9,078 nucleotides of DNA, taken from CALJTV01 sp034435835. GTDB lineage: Bacteria; Chloroflexota; Dehalococcoidia; GIF9; UBA5629. The notes beneath the pieces were generated by a model. That model saw only the letters and a list, made by a program, of their open reading frames with translations. It was not told the DNA's origin and did not search any database. The position numbers and the translations under genes were made by a program. Every line of letters begins with the position of its first letter. Position 1 is the first letter of the stretch. The DNA lies in contig DAOTWF010000019.1 of assembly GCA_034435835.1 (NCBI GenBank), positions 1-9,078 of the forward strand, in the 5' to 3' direction. Below are positions 1 through 6,360 of the stretch, piece after piece.

Positions 1-37
1 TACCCCCTCATCCTATCTCGCCCGGAGGTAGTTTCTT

Positions 38-64
38 ATGCTCTGGCGTCTCACATGTTTCTGA
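38..64 (+). other. 8-codon small ORF with strong Shine-Dalgarno (doubtful)
   Basis: The stretch 1-130 contains no supported full gene. It does hold an ATG at 38-40 preceded by GGAGGT (24-29) at an 8-base spacing, opening an ORF that reads MLWRLTCF and stops at TGA 62-64. The ribosome site is better than those of most real genes in this window, but the peptide has no recognisable role, no gene follows on the plus strand, and the region lies downstream of the minus-strand gene ending at 131. It could be chance, or the head of a feature whose other parts lie outside the window. An ATG at 11-9 on the minus strand could equally begin the next minus-strand gene, of which only three codons would be visible. 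Confidence 0.12.
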
Positions 65-130
65 ACGAGCTCATAGGTTTTCCAAGCTCTTGGTGCCAGT
101 ATATGTCAAAAGGCAATAAGCGTTCTGTTC

Positions 131-805
131 CTAACGCCTGCGGAACAGTCGAAAGAAGCGATCTTGGTATTCATGAAATATGCCCCAGCGCCCCAGCTCG
201 GCAGCAAGCTCCGAAGCCCAGCACGGGTCGCGCTCAGCCTTAGAGAACAACTCCTCGATGTAGTGACGTGCGTCCCGCGGTATTCCGGCGGAATCGATGT
301 TGAGCAGCCCCCTGCGCTCAAACTCCGCCGCATTGGCATATACCGAACTCTGGGTCAGTTCATAGGTGAATTTGAGCAAGGAGACATCCCACATCTCCTC
401 GACGCCTTTTATGATGGCAGTCAGAGGATCACGCTGGCTGTCTATTTGACGGTTTATCTTCTCCACTATCGCTTCCACGGGCTCCGACACGATGTTCATC
501 TCTCTGGGTTCATTCTTGTAGCTATAAAAGATGCCGAGCTCATGAGGGTGCCTCTCCGCCACCATCTCTATAAACCTCCTCGCTCCGGCACTGAAGCCCT
601 CCAGATTTATTAAATAACTCGGTGTCACGATCTTCGGTCTGGCAGCGATCACCCTCCCCTCCCTGACCACATTCACCCATTCGGTAAGCTCGGTTATCAT
701 GTAGTAGTATATATTGGTGCTGCCAAAAGTCGCCAGACTTTGCGATGGCGCCCTGAGCACCTTAGTATTAGTGATAGCGTGTTGAATCTTCTCGTCTATT
801 TCCAT
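131..805 (-). CDS. Conserved-looking hypothetical protein, 224 aa
   Basis: I do not recognise a named domain. The 224-residue product is soluble-looking, with no signal peptide or membrane segment. Residues 27-60 (FGSTNIYYYMITEL, then VVREGRVIAARPKIVTP) look like a beta-rich, conserved N-terminal part. The region around 119-150 (RQIDSQRDPLTAIIKGVEEMWD) and the C-terminal half are helical and charged, ending in a basic tail FFRLFRRR. The overall style resembles uncharacterised proteins I associate with Dehalococcoidia, but I cannot confirm this. The ATG at 805-803 is preceded on the minus strand by AGGA at a 6-base spacing, a good ribosome site that fixes the start. It begins 16 bases after the stop of the metallo-hydrolase gene, so the two are very probably cotranscribed and may act on a common substrate. 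The gene ends in TAG at 133-131, with no clear terminator after it. Confidence 0.8.
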   Translation of the reverse strand: MEIDEKIQHAITNTKVLRAPSQSLATFGSTNIYYYMITELTEWVNVVREGRVIAARPKIVTPSYLINLEGFSAGARRFIEMVAERHPHELGIFYSYKNEPREMNIVSEPVEAIVEKINRQIDSQRDPLTAIIKGVEEMWDVSLLKFTYELTQSSVYANAAEFERRGLLNIDSAGIPRDARHYIEELFSKAERDPCWASELAAELGRWGIFHEYQDRFFRLFRRR

Positions 806-821
806 GGCATATCCTGCACCA

Positions 822-1562
822 TTACAGGAACAGCTTCACCGCCTGAAAATTGCGCTCCACATTGGACTTGCCACGGATAATGCTCCCATACTCCGTGCTA
901 TGTCCTGCCACCAGGAGCTCCACGTCAAGCTGCGAAAGCTTCTCTATGCTTTTCTTCAGCATGGAAAGGCTACCGCTGGGAAAATCCGTCCTGCCTATGC
1001 TCCCGTAGAAGACCACATCTCCGGTGATGAGTATTCTCTTCTCCGCCCAGTAAAGGCAGATAGAGCCCGGGGAATGTCCCGGTGTGAGCAATACCTGCAG
1101 TTCCACCTTGTTCTGCGTACCAAGGCTTAGCGTACCTTCCCTGAGGTAGAAAAGCGGCTCAAACTGCGGTGGCTTTATCCTGAACACTGAATACATCTTC
1201 TGCCCCAGCGTATTGCGGAACTCATCCTCTTCCTCGGACAGAGCCACCCAGGCACCGCTCTTTTCCACCACCAGCTCATTTGCCTGACAGTGGTCGGGGT
1301 GACAGTGTGTATTTATAATCAATCCCACATCAGCCACCTTGAAACCGTTTCTTTCCATGGCTTTGCCCAGATGCTCAAAACAGGTCTCTCCAAACTCGTT
1401 GGTAATATGCCCTGGGTCTATAAGCACATGCGGGCGCTCGCCCCGGAGCACGTTTGTAAATAGACAGGTGTTGCAATTGTTGCCCCTTCCCTGCCAGACA
1501 TAGCAGTAGAAGTTATCGGCTAACTTTAGTGAGCTATAGAGGCCCGATGCCCTGTAAACCAT
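822..1562 (-). CDS. Metallo-beta-lactamase-fold hydrolase (glyoxalase II-like)
   Basis: This is a 246-residue MBL-fold metallo-hydrolase, about the usual length of a single-domain member. Its metal ligands are all visible: THCHPDH (His86, His88, Asp90, His91), His163 in TPGHSPG, Asp182 in ITGDVVF and His221 in AGHSTEYG. The stretch GRTDFPSGS followed by MLKKSIEKL is typical of the glyoxalase II-like/thioesterase branch, so a di-metal hydrolase of thioesters or a similar small substrate is likely; the actual substrate cannot be read from sequence. The N-terminus has Cys20 and a CxxC at 30-33 (NNCNTC), close to the NNCNT motif common in the family. No signal peptide is seen, so it is cytoplasmic. 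It is the first gene of a two-gene minus-strand unit, with a promoter candidate at 1581-1610. The ATG lacks a good Shine-Dalgarno (only AAAAAG precedes it). Confidence 0.93.
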   Translation of the reverse strand: MVYRASGLYSSLKLADNFYCYVWQGRGNNCNTCLFTNVLRGERPHVLIDPGHITNEFGETCFEHLGKAMERNGFKVADVGLIINTHCHPDHCQANELVVEKSGAWVALSEEEDEFRNTLGQKMYSVFRIKPPQFEPLFYLREGTLSLGTQNKVELQVLLTPGHSPGSICLYWAEKRILITGDVVFYGSIGRTDFPSGSLSMLKKSIEKLSQLDVELLVAGHSTEYGSIIRGKSNVERNFQAVKLFL

Positions 1563-1580
1563 CTTTTTGATTACGACTCA

Positions 1581-1610
1581 ATTATAAGGTAAAATGCTGA
1601 CAAGCGCCAA
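1581..1610 (-). promoter_or_regulatory. Sigma70-type promoter of the MBL hydrolase unit
   Basis: On the minus strand TTGGCG (1610-1605) is followed after 18 bases by a perfect TATAAT (1586-1581). Transcription would begin near 1574, leaving an untranslated leader of only about 12 bases before the ATG at 1562. The -35 matches consensus at 4 of 6 positions. I found no equally good promoter for the divergent plus-strand gene at 1703; TATACT at 1666-1671 is a weak -10 candidate with no clear -35. Confidence 0.6.
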
Positions 1611-1702
1611 ATATGGGAGCCTCACATAACTACTGCCGACAGAATGCCAGCTCGGTATACCCTGATATACTCAGTACTTTCTGCTAGAAAAAGAAGGCGG
1701 AG

Positions 1703-2251
1703 ATGGGAGAACTTAAGAGCGCCTGGGAAATAGCGCAGGAAAAGGCCAAAAAGCTGGGTGACCTCTCGCCGGAAGAGAGGCAGAAACAGAAGGAGAAGGA
1801 GTGCCTTCAAATTGCTGGAGCCCTAGCCGATAAGTACCTCGCCCACCCCGACGCTCGAATGCTCAGCAACGAGCTGGCGAAGCACGAAGGCTTGGAAAAG
1901 GAGCTGATAATCAGGTTCCTCATCCACCGGTTTGTCGATGCCATAGATATCTCCAGCGCCGGGGCACAGAGAGCGATCGAAGGTATCCTGATTCTGAACC
2001 AGCACGGCACCATGAAAGACACCGTGGCTAAGATCAAAGAGGTGCTGCAGGAGCATCAGTCAGCACAAGCCAGAGAAAAAGAGGACTTAGAAAAAGCTGG
2101 CAGGGAGATTTTGCACCAGATGCGGGTTTCAGGTTCGGCGGTGAGCCGCATAAACACCCGCGCTAGAGAGGAATGGCAGAAAAGGCTGGAAAAGATAACA
2201 ACGCCTTTTGAAGAGGCCTTGAAACTGCTGAAACAGCAACTTCTGAGCTGA
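1703..2251 (+). CDS. Hypothetical helical, charged protein, 182 aa
   Basis: The 182-residue product is not a family I can name. It is rich in Lys, Glu, Arg and Ala and has no hydrophobic segment, so it should be cytoplasmic and almost entirely alpha-helical. Residues 6-35 are strongly charged, residues 36-110 look like a small helical bundle (ALADKYLAHPDARMLSNEL onward), and residues 112-180 look like coiled coil. The start is well fixed: an in-frame TAG lies at 1685-1687, the next Met is residue 54, and AAGG sits 5 bases before the ATG at 1703. The gene is divergent from the MBL hydrolase and convergent with the rtcA-like gene, with only two bases between the two stop codons. A coiled-coil adaptor or nucleic-acid-associated protein is possible, but nothing here proves either. 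Confidence 0.78.
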   Translation: MGELKSAWEIAQEKAKKLGDLSPEERQKQKEKECLQIAGALADKYLAHPDARMLSNELAKHEGLEKELIIRFLIHRFVDAIDISSAGAQRAIEGILILNQHGTMKDTVAKIKEVLQEHQSAQAREKEDLEKAGREILHQMRVSGSAVSRINTRAREEWQKRLEKITTPFEEALKLLKQQLLS

Positions 2252-2263
2252 AACTACTTGCTG
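2226..2263. terminator. Weak hairpins over a convergent gene junction
   Basis: The stop codons of the 182-aa gene (TGA 2249-2251) and the rtcA-like gene (TAG, 2256-2254) are two bases apart. TGCTG-AAA-CAGCA (2226-2238) can form a 5-bp hairpin. Alternatively CAGCAA (2234-2239) pairs with TTGCTG (2258-2263) across both stops. Neither has a T-tract, so termination here is speculative and may be Rho-dependent. Confidence 0.2.
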
Positions 2264-3303
2264 GAATACCCTATCCCTTTTATCCTCACCCGTTTGCCCT
2301 CTAACCTCGCCTTAACACCAAACCTGCCCAGCACACTCTCCACCAGCCAGAGATTTGCCTCAACATGGTCAGTCAGGCGCGGTATCAGGTACTCGGTGAC
2401 GCCCTCCGCTAGAGCGGCGTAGATGACTACTTGGTCAGCCAGAAACCTGTCCACGGTGGCTCCGGAATCGATATCCTCAATTAGGTTTCCAGCCACCTGC
2501 TTCCCGATCGTCTCCGCTCTCCTACCCCTCTTCCCAGCCATGTCTGAGCCTAGATAGCGGCTTCCGTCATCCACCCAGACAGCCAAGGCTGCACCGGGAT
2601 GGGTGGCTGTGCTGTCGTGAAGGGGCTCGATGGTTACACGATAGCCAGCGTGCTTTAGTACGCGCTCACACTCCCGAGCCATCCGCTCGCTAACCCGAGC
2701 CTGTTGCAGATGCGAGCAAAGTGCCACGCCCCTGACTCGTGAAACCGGGACAGGCTCACCAAGCCTCACTGCCCTGAGCTTCCCATCCACAGGTCTGATG
2801 CTCACCTCGATGATGCCGCCACCTTGCTCGGCATATCCAGGACGCCTTATTTCCAGGTCAACATCAATGCCCGTCCTCCTTAGAAAAGGAAAAAGGACAT
2901 ACTTCATATGATAAGCTGAAGGGGCAAAGTCCTGAAACAACCCTCCCGATATAGTGAAGGTTGACGGCTGGGCGGCAAAACATGCCACCGGCAGCAGGGT
3001 CATGGCTAGCATGGTGGTGGAACCACCGGTGCCGATATCCCAGCTATACTTACCCCCCTCCATCTCCTTCCCTGGCGTGTACCATATCTCCATGGAACCC
3101 AAAGTAGCGCCCTCTGCAGAGCCCTGGGATACGTCGCAACAAGCCAGCACGGCCTGCCGGTGCTGGTAGCGCAAGCCCGGCTTTTCCCGGGCGGCGCGTA
3201 TGTTCCACATGTGCAGTTCCTCGCCGAGAAGTGTGGCTAAGCTGACCGCATATCTCAACAGGGTGCCGCTACCGGATTTTGCCGAACCGTCTATCTCTAT
3301 CAT
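2254..3303 (-). CDS. rtcA: RNA 3'-terminal phosphate cyclase homologue (RtcA family)
   Basis: RtcA converts an RNA 3'-phosphate to a 2',3'-cyclic phosphate through a histidine-AMP intermediate. This 349-residue protein covers the full family length. Recognisable blocks are MIEIDGS at the N-terminus, NIRAAREKPGLRYQH (34-48), EGATLGS (64-70), DIGTGGSTT (89-97), FAPSA (126-130), GGGIIEVSI (161-169), and LADQVVIYAALAEG (288-301). His313 in TDHVEAN aligns with the E. coli nucleophile His309 (HLLTN). One departure is clear: the usual GEGGGQ after IDGS is here KSGSGT (9-14), so the Glu that binds metal in E. coli RtcA is Ser10. It may be a divergent but active clade or may have altered metal or nucleotide handling. 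It follows the HExxH protein gene by 70 bp on the same strand, with no clear Shine-Dalgarno. No rtcB is present in the window. Confidence 0.9.
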   Translation of the reverse strand: MIEIDGSAKSGSGTLLRYAVSLATLLGEELHMWNIRAAREKPGLRYQHRQAVLACCDVSQGSAEGATLGSMEIWYTPGKEMEGGKYSWDIGTGGSTTMLAMTLLPVACFAAQPSTFTISGGLFQDFAPSAYHMKYVLFPFLRRTGIDVDLEIRRPGYAEQGGGIIEVSIRPVDGKLRAVRLGEPVPVSRVRGVALCSHLQQARVSERMARECERVLKHAGYRVTIEPLHDSTATHPGAALAVWVDDGSRYLGSDMAGKRGRRAETIGKQVAGNLIEDIDSGATVDRFLADQVVIYAALAEGVTEYLIPRLTDHVEANLWLVESVLGRFGVKARLEGKRVRIKGIGYSSK

Positions 3304-3373
3304 TACAACGCGTGATACAGTGATTTGTGCTAGGAATTTTCTGGTAACGAAGCACCGATGCAGGAGGAAAAAT

Positions 3374-4225
3374 TCAGGCTAGGTTCATAGCTTGCTGCAA
3401 TGCTATATCGACATTTTTGTGCGTGTCGGCAGAGAATCCCTCCACCATCAGGTTAGCCACCTGAAGGAACCTATTGCGCTCGGCTGTCCCAAGGTACTCC
3501 AGCATCTCCTCCACTCTCCTCGCCAGAAGCACCTGGTGCTCCAGGGGGACCTTTTTCGACTTGGGTAATGCCAGCAATGGGTGGGCAAACAGCACCGGTT
3601 TGATCAGGGCAGCTAAATAGATAAACCTGGCACGCCGGTTACTCTGAGCTGCTTTCCAGGTAGCTTTGTCCTCCTCAGAAGGACGTATCCACTCCAGCGC
3701 GAAGGCGAACTGGCACTCGATAAAGCCACGCTGCACCAGAAATCTGGTAGCTTCGAAGTCCTTCACCGCCACCGATACAAAATAGAGCACCTGCTCCAGT
3801 ACCGAGGCATCGAGCCCCTTTACCGCTATTGTATGACGGCACTCCTCGGGGATCTTGAAAATGTAGTACTCGAGAGAGCCGTGGAGGGCACTGTGTGCTG
3901 CCTCGTGCCTCAGGGCGCCCAGCTTTGCCTGCTTGCTCAGAGCGGCTAACCTTTCCAGACAACAGATTATCCGTGGATAGCCACGCCAGGCATCGTGGTA
4001 GCAGATATACTCCTCATCACCGCTGGTGGTGACCCCCATCCTCAGTTTTTCCTCTTTGAGCAGCGTCTGCACGTTTGCTTCTGTGTCCACTATGTGGACA
4101 TCAACTCGATAAGGAAGCCTTATCCTGAATTTACGATAGCAGTCACGGAAGGTATTTTCTATCTCTCGCTTGGTGACCCAAGTGACACTGCCACTGGTGA
4201 CCACATTTAGCTGAACATCAGCCAT
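3374..4225 (-). CDS. Putative zinc metallopeptidase-like protein (HEAAH motif)
   Basis: The 283-residue product contains LGALRHEAAHSALHGSLEYY, with His107, Glu108 and His111 forming an HExxH zinc-peptidase signature inside a predicted helix. A third ligand is not certain; Glu158 in VAVKDFEATRFLV lies 47 residues on, also in a likely helix, which is gluzincin-like spacing, and Glu119 is nearer. Residues 1-50 look alpha/beta (VDVHIVD strand), and the C-terminal 100 residues are helical. There is no signal peptide or membrane helix, so this would be a cytoplasmic enzyme, though ALIKPVLFAHPLLALP (206-221) is rather hydrophobic. I do not recognise a named family. The ATG at 4225 is only about 10 bases from a predicted -10, so the transcript is probably leaderless. 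The rtcA-like gene follows after 70 bp, possibly in the same transcript. Confidence 0.72.
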   Translation of the reverse strand: MADVQLNVVTSGSVTWVTKREIENTFRDCYRKFRIRLPYRVDVHIVDTEANVQTLLKEEKLRMGVTTSGDEEYICYHDAWRGYPRIICCLERLAALSKQAKLGALRHEAAHSALHGSLEYYIFKIPEECRHTIAVKGLDASVLEQVLYFVSVAVKDFEATRFLVQRGFIECQFAFALEWIRPSEEDKATWKAAQSNRRARFIYLAALIKPVLFAHPLLALPKSKKVPLEHQVLLARRVEEMLEYLGTAERNRFLQVANLMVEGFSADTHKNVDIALQQAMNLA

Positions 4226-4235
4226 GCCTAGCTAC

Positions 4236-4264
4236 AAGATAACAATGTTAGTCGTTAAAGTCAA
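4236..4264 (-). promoter_or_regulatory. Promoter of the HExxH protein gene, with overlapping palindrome
   Basis: On the minus strand TTGACT (4264-4259) is separated by 17 bases from TATCTT (4241-4236), matching consensus at 5/6 and 4/6 positions. The -10 ends just 10 bases before the ATG at 4225, predicting a leaderless or nearly leaderless mRNA. An imperfect palindrome GTCAATGCCATGAC (4260-4273, seven-base arms with one mismatch) overlaps the -35 hexamer and could be an operator. Confidence 0.5.
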
Positions 4265-4315
4265 TGCCATGACATGATATGTGCCGACGAGGAGTCCACC
4301 ACAAACATGCTACTA

Positions 4316-4345
4316 TTGCATATGGTCATTACTTTTGGTTAATAT
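4316..4345 (+). promoter_or_regulatory. Weak promoter candidate of the HIT gene
   Basis: TTGCAT (4316-4321) and TAATAT (4340-4345) are 18 bases apart, matching consensus at only 3/6 and 4/6. The -10 again ends 10 bases before the chosen ATG at 4356. The same geometry as the divergent gene makes it worth listing despite weak boxes. Confidence 0.25.
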
Positions 4346-4355
4346 TGATGCGCAC

Positions 4356-4844
4356 ATGGAACGCATCTGGGCGCCGTGGCGAATGGAATACATAAACAGA
4401 GCCGCACAGGAGCCGGGCTGCTTTCTCTGTCAAAAACCGAAGGAGAACAACGATCCCGCGAACTTAATACTCTACCGCGGGGAAAGCAATTTCATAATCC
4501 TCAATTCCTACCCCTATAACACCGGCCACCTTATGGTGGCACCATACAGACATATTGGCGATCCCTCCCTGCTCAACAAAGCCGAGGCTAAAGAGCACCT
4601 GGAAATAATCCAGCTGGGTCTTAGGGTGTTGACCGAGGTGATGAGACCCGAGGGGTTCAACATCGGCATGAACCTAGGCAGAGTGGCAGGGGCAGGGCTG
4701 GCTGACCACATACACACCCACATCGTCCCCCGCTGGCAGGGCGACACCAACTTCATGCCGGTAATCGCCGATACAAAGATTCTCCCTGAAACACTGGCAG
4801 CGACCTATCAGAAGCTTAAACAGGCAATCGAAGCGCTGCGCTGA
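4356..4844 (+). CDS. HIT-family protein (Ap4A phosphorylase/hydrolase-like)
   Basis: HIT proteins hydrolyse or phosphorolyse nucleotide phosphoanhydrides such as diadenosine polyphosphates and AMP conjugates. The histidine triad is HIHTHIV (residues 113-119), followed by PRWQGDTNFMPV, typical of the branch that includes the mycobacterial Ap4A phosphorylase. The N-terminal MERIWAPWRMEYI and a CFLC pair (with Cys22 and Cys25) are also typical of that branch; the cysteines may help bind zinc. The frame is open upstream to a GTG at 4281, but the family N-terminus MERIW fits the ATG at 4356, giving 162 residues, the usual length; the extra 25 residues (with CYYCIW) match nothing expected. There is no strong Shine-Dalgarno. 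The gene ends 3 bp from the convergent pheA. The exact substrate is not determined by sequence. Confidence 0.93.
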   Translation: MERIWAPWRMEYINRAAQEPGCFLCQKPKENNDPANLILYRGESNFIILNSYPYNTGHLMVAPYRHIGDPSLLNKAEAKEHLEIIQLGLRVLTEVMRPEGFNIGMNLGRVAGAGLADHIHTHIVPRWQGDTNFMPVIADTKILPETLAATYQKLKQAIEALR

Positions 4845-4861
4845 TGTCTAGCCCTCAGCGC
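4838..4861. terminator. Bidirectional hairpin spanning both stop codons of a convergent pair
   Basis: GCGCTGA (4838-4844) and TCAGCGC (4855-4861) form a perfect 7-bp stem with a 10-base loop. It includes the TGA of the HIT gene in its left arm, and the TAG of pheA (4850-4848) lies in the loop. The structure is the same read from either strand, so it could mark the 3' end of both convergent transcripts. No T-tract follows on either side, so it is not a textbook intrinsic terminator. Confidence 0.45.
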
Positions 4862-5663
4862 GTGGATAAGAGCCGAGCACCTTCATGAAGTTCGTTTTTT
4901 CCTGCAGCTCCGCCAGAGCCTGGCGGCATATCTCGTCGTCCACGTGTCCTTCGAAATCAACGTAGAACACATATTCCCAGGGCTTTTTCTTGCTGGGCCT
5001 TGATTCCAGCTTGGTAAGGTTTATGCCCCTGCTGGCAAAAACACCCAGACAGGCATACAGTGCTCCCGGGACGTTCTTGGTGCTGAAGACCAGCGAAGTC
5101 TTGTTCCTGGCTGCAGGCAGTGGCTTGTGCCGGGAAATAACGAAGAACCGAGTATAGTTGTCTGCACTGGTCTCTATATTCTCGGCGAGGACTTCCAGCC
5201 CGTATATGCGCGCTGCCCGTCGGCTGGCTATAGCAGCGCACCCCTTTAGCCCCTCCTCCCTTATCCTTTTCGCAGCAGCAGCGGTATTGTATGTGGGTAT
5301 TACTTCAGCACCCAGCTTTTTCAAGAAGTCCTCGCACTGCGCCAGCGCTTGTGGATGGGAATAGACCGCCCTTATACCATCTAACCTTTCTCCCGGCAAC
5401 GCCAGCAGGCAGTGGCTTATCCTGAGCTCTATCTCACCATAGATGTTCACCTCGTATTCGAGCAGCAGGTCATAGGTCTCATTGATACTACCAGCTAAAG
5501 AGTTCTCCGCCGCCACCACACCGAAATCGGCTTCTCCCCTAAGGACCGAGCCGAACACATCCTCGAGGTGGCGATAGGTGATAAGCCCAGCTTCGCCGAA
5601 GAAAGTGATGGCGGCATCCTCTCCGAAGGCACCCCTCTCCCCTTGAAAGGCGACCCTCACCAT
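4848..5663 (-). CDS. pheA: Prephenate dehydratase
   Basis: This enzyme converts prephenate to phenylpyruvate, the committed step of phenylalanine synthesis. The 271-residue protein is the monofunctional type, without chorismate mutase. The catalytic part (about 1-180) has VAFQGERGAFGEDAA, AAENSLAGSI (51-60), SHPQAL (102-107) and the TRF catalytic motif at 171-173 in SADNYTRFFV. The regulatory ACT domain (about 187-265) has GALYACLGVFA (200-210) and ESRP (220-223), motifs for phenylalanine binding, so feedback inhibition is likely. The ATG at 5663 is 6 bases after the stop of the upstream TrkA-type gene, so it is translated from the same transcript as the transporter genes. That partnership is odd, because nothing else here is for aromatic synthesis; other aro genes may lie elsewhere. 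The ATG is followed by a GTG as second codon, which is a possible alternative start. Confidence 0.95.
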   Translation of the reverse strand: MVRVAFQGERGAFGEDAAITFFGEAGLITYRHLEDVFGSVLRGEADFGVVAAENSLAGSINETYDLLLEYEVNIYGEIELRISHCLLALPGERLDGIRAVYSHPQALAQCEDFLKKLGAEVIPTYNTAAAAKRIREEGLKGCAAIASRRAARIYGLEVLAENIETSADNYTRFFVISRHKPLPAARNKTSLVFSTKNVPGALYACLGVFASRGINLTKLESRPSKKKPWEYVFYVDFEGHVDDEICRQALAELQEKTNFMKVLGSYPRAEG

Positions 5664-5669
5664 ACGCGC

Positions 5670-6344
5670 TTAACCGTTCGCCCCACGACCCACCAGCGCC
5701 TCTTTTAAAGCCCCTTCGCTCTCAGTTGTGGTGAGAGCAATTATGCGGTCGCCAACCTTAAGCACAGTATCACCGGTGGGCACCTGAGGCTTCTGACCGT
5801 TCCTTATTAAGAGGGCTAGAACGGAGTCAGTAGGTAAAGATAAGTCTTTGATCGCTTTCCCCACCGATCTTGCACCTTCCAGCACCTTCACCTCCACCAC
5901 CTCCATCTTACCTTCGCCCATACTCAACAAATGGATCAGCGGGTGTGTGGGCAGTTTCTCCTCGATGTGCTCCAGAATAACATTGGTCACGCTGACCGGA
6001 CAGTCCACACCCAGCTTTCTGAAGATTTCTTCGTTCTTGGGATCATTAACCCTAGCGATGGTACGTGGCACCTCGAACTTGTATCTCGCCACCTGACATG
6101 CCACCAGATTGTCCTCGTCCTCGTTGGTAGCCGCTATGAACACATCAGCCCTCGAAGCCCCTGCTTCAGCAAGCACAGCCACTTCACACCCATCACCCCT
6201 CATGCAAACGCTGCCCAGCTCGTCCTCAAACTTATCGCACTTAGTGGGGTCTTTGTCCAGCACCAGGACCTCGTGTCCCTCCCGTAGTAGCACTTTACAC
6301 AGGCTATAGCCAACGCTGCCCCCACCGACGATTATTATGTACAT
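5670..6344 (-). CDS. trkA: TrkA-type RCK protein (RCK_N + RCK_C)
   Basis: The 224-residue cytoplasmic protein is a complete RCK unit. Residues 1-120 form the Rossmann RCK_N domain: glycine-rich loop GGGSVG (7-12), acidic Asp30 at the end of the second strand (VLVLDKD), which favours NAD(H), then GDGCEVAVLAEAG and ATNEDEDNLVACQVAR. Residues about 143-220 form the RCK_C domain (MEVVEVKVLEGARSVGKAI, then VGDRIIALT). Such proteins form rings or dimers that gate potassium transporters or channels in response to nucleotides (NAD(H), ATP/ADP) and sometimes c-di-AMP at RCK_C. The gene begins 16 bases after the shorter RCK gene, with GAGG upstream of its ATG, so the two are cotranscribed. No TrkH or KtrB membrane subunit is in the window; the only transporter in the run is the APC-type protein. 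Confidence 0.93.
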   Translation of the reverse strand: MYIIIVGGGSVGYSLCKVLLREGHEVLVLDKDPTKCDKFEDELGSVCMRGDGCEVAVLAEAGASRADVFIAATNEDEDNLVACQVARYKFEVPRTIARVNDPKNEEIFRKLGVDCPVSVTNVILEHIEEKLPTHPLIHLLSMGEGKMEVVEVKVLEGARSVGKAIKDLSLPTDSVLALLIRNGQKPQVPTGDTVLKVGDRIIALTTTESEGALKEALVGRGANG

Positions 6345-6360
6345 TCTGTCTCATCCTCGC

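Noticed and set aside
75..100. Terminator after the gene ending at 131 (CCAAGAGCTTGG on the minus strand)
   Set aside because: The stem would have at most four useful pairs and no T-tract follows, so it is not supported.
164..613. 149-codon plus-strand ORF opposite the 224-aa gene
   Set aside because: It is the complement of a gene with better protein character, a good Shine-Dalgarno and an operon partner; its own product looks random.
804..1130. 108-codon plus-strand ORF opposite the MBL hydrolase
   Set aside because: The minus strand encodes an intact hydrolase with all metal ligands, so the plus-strand frame is a shadow.
4281..4355. Upstream GTG start extending the HIT protein by 25 residues
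   Set aside because: The extension (including CYYCIW) matches nothing in the family, the family N-terminus is MERIW, and a promoter candidate lies inside the extension.
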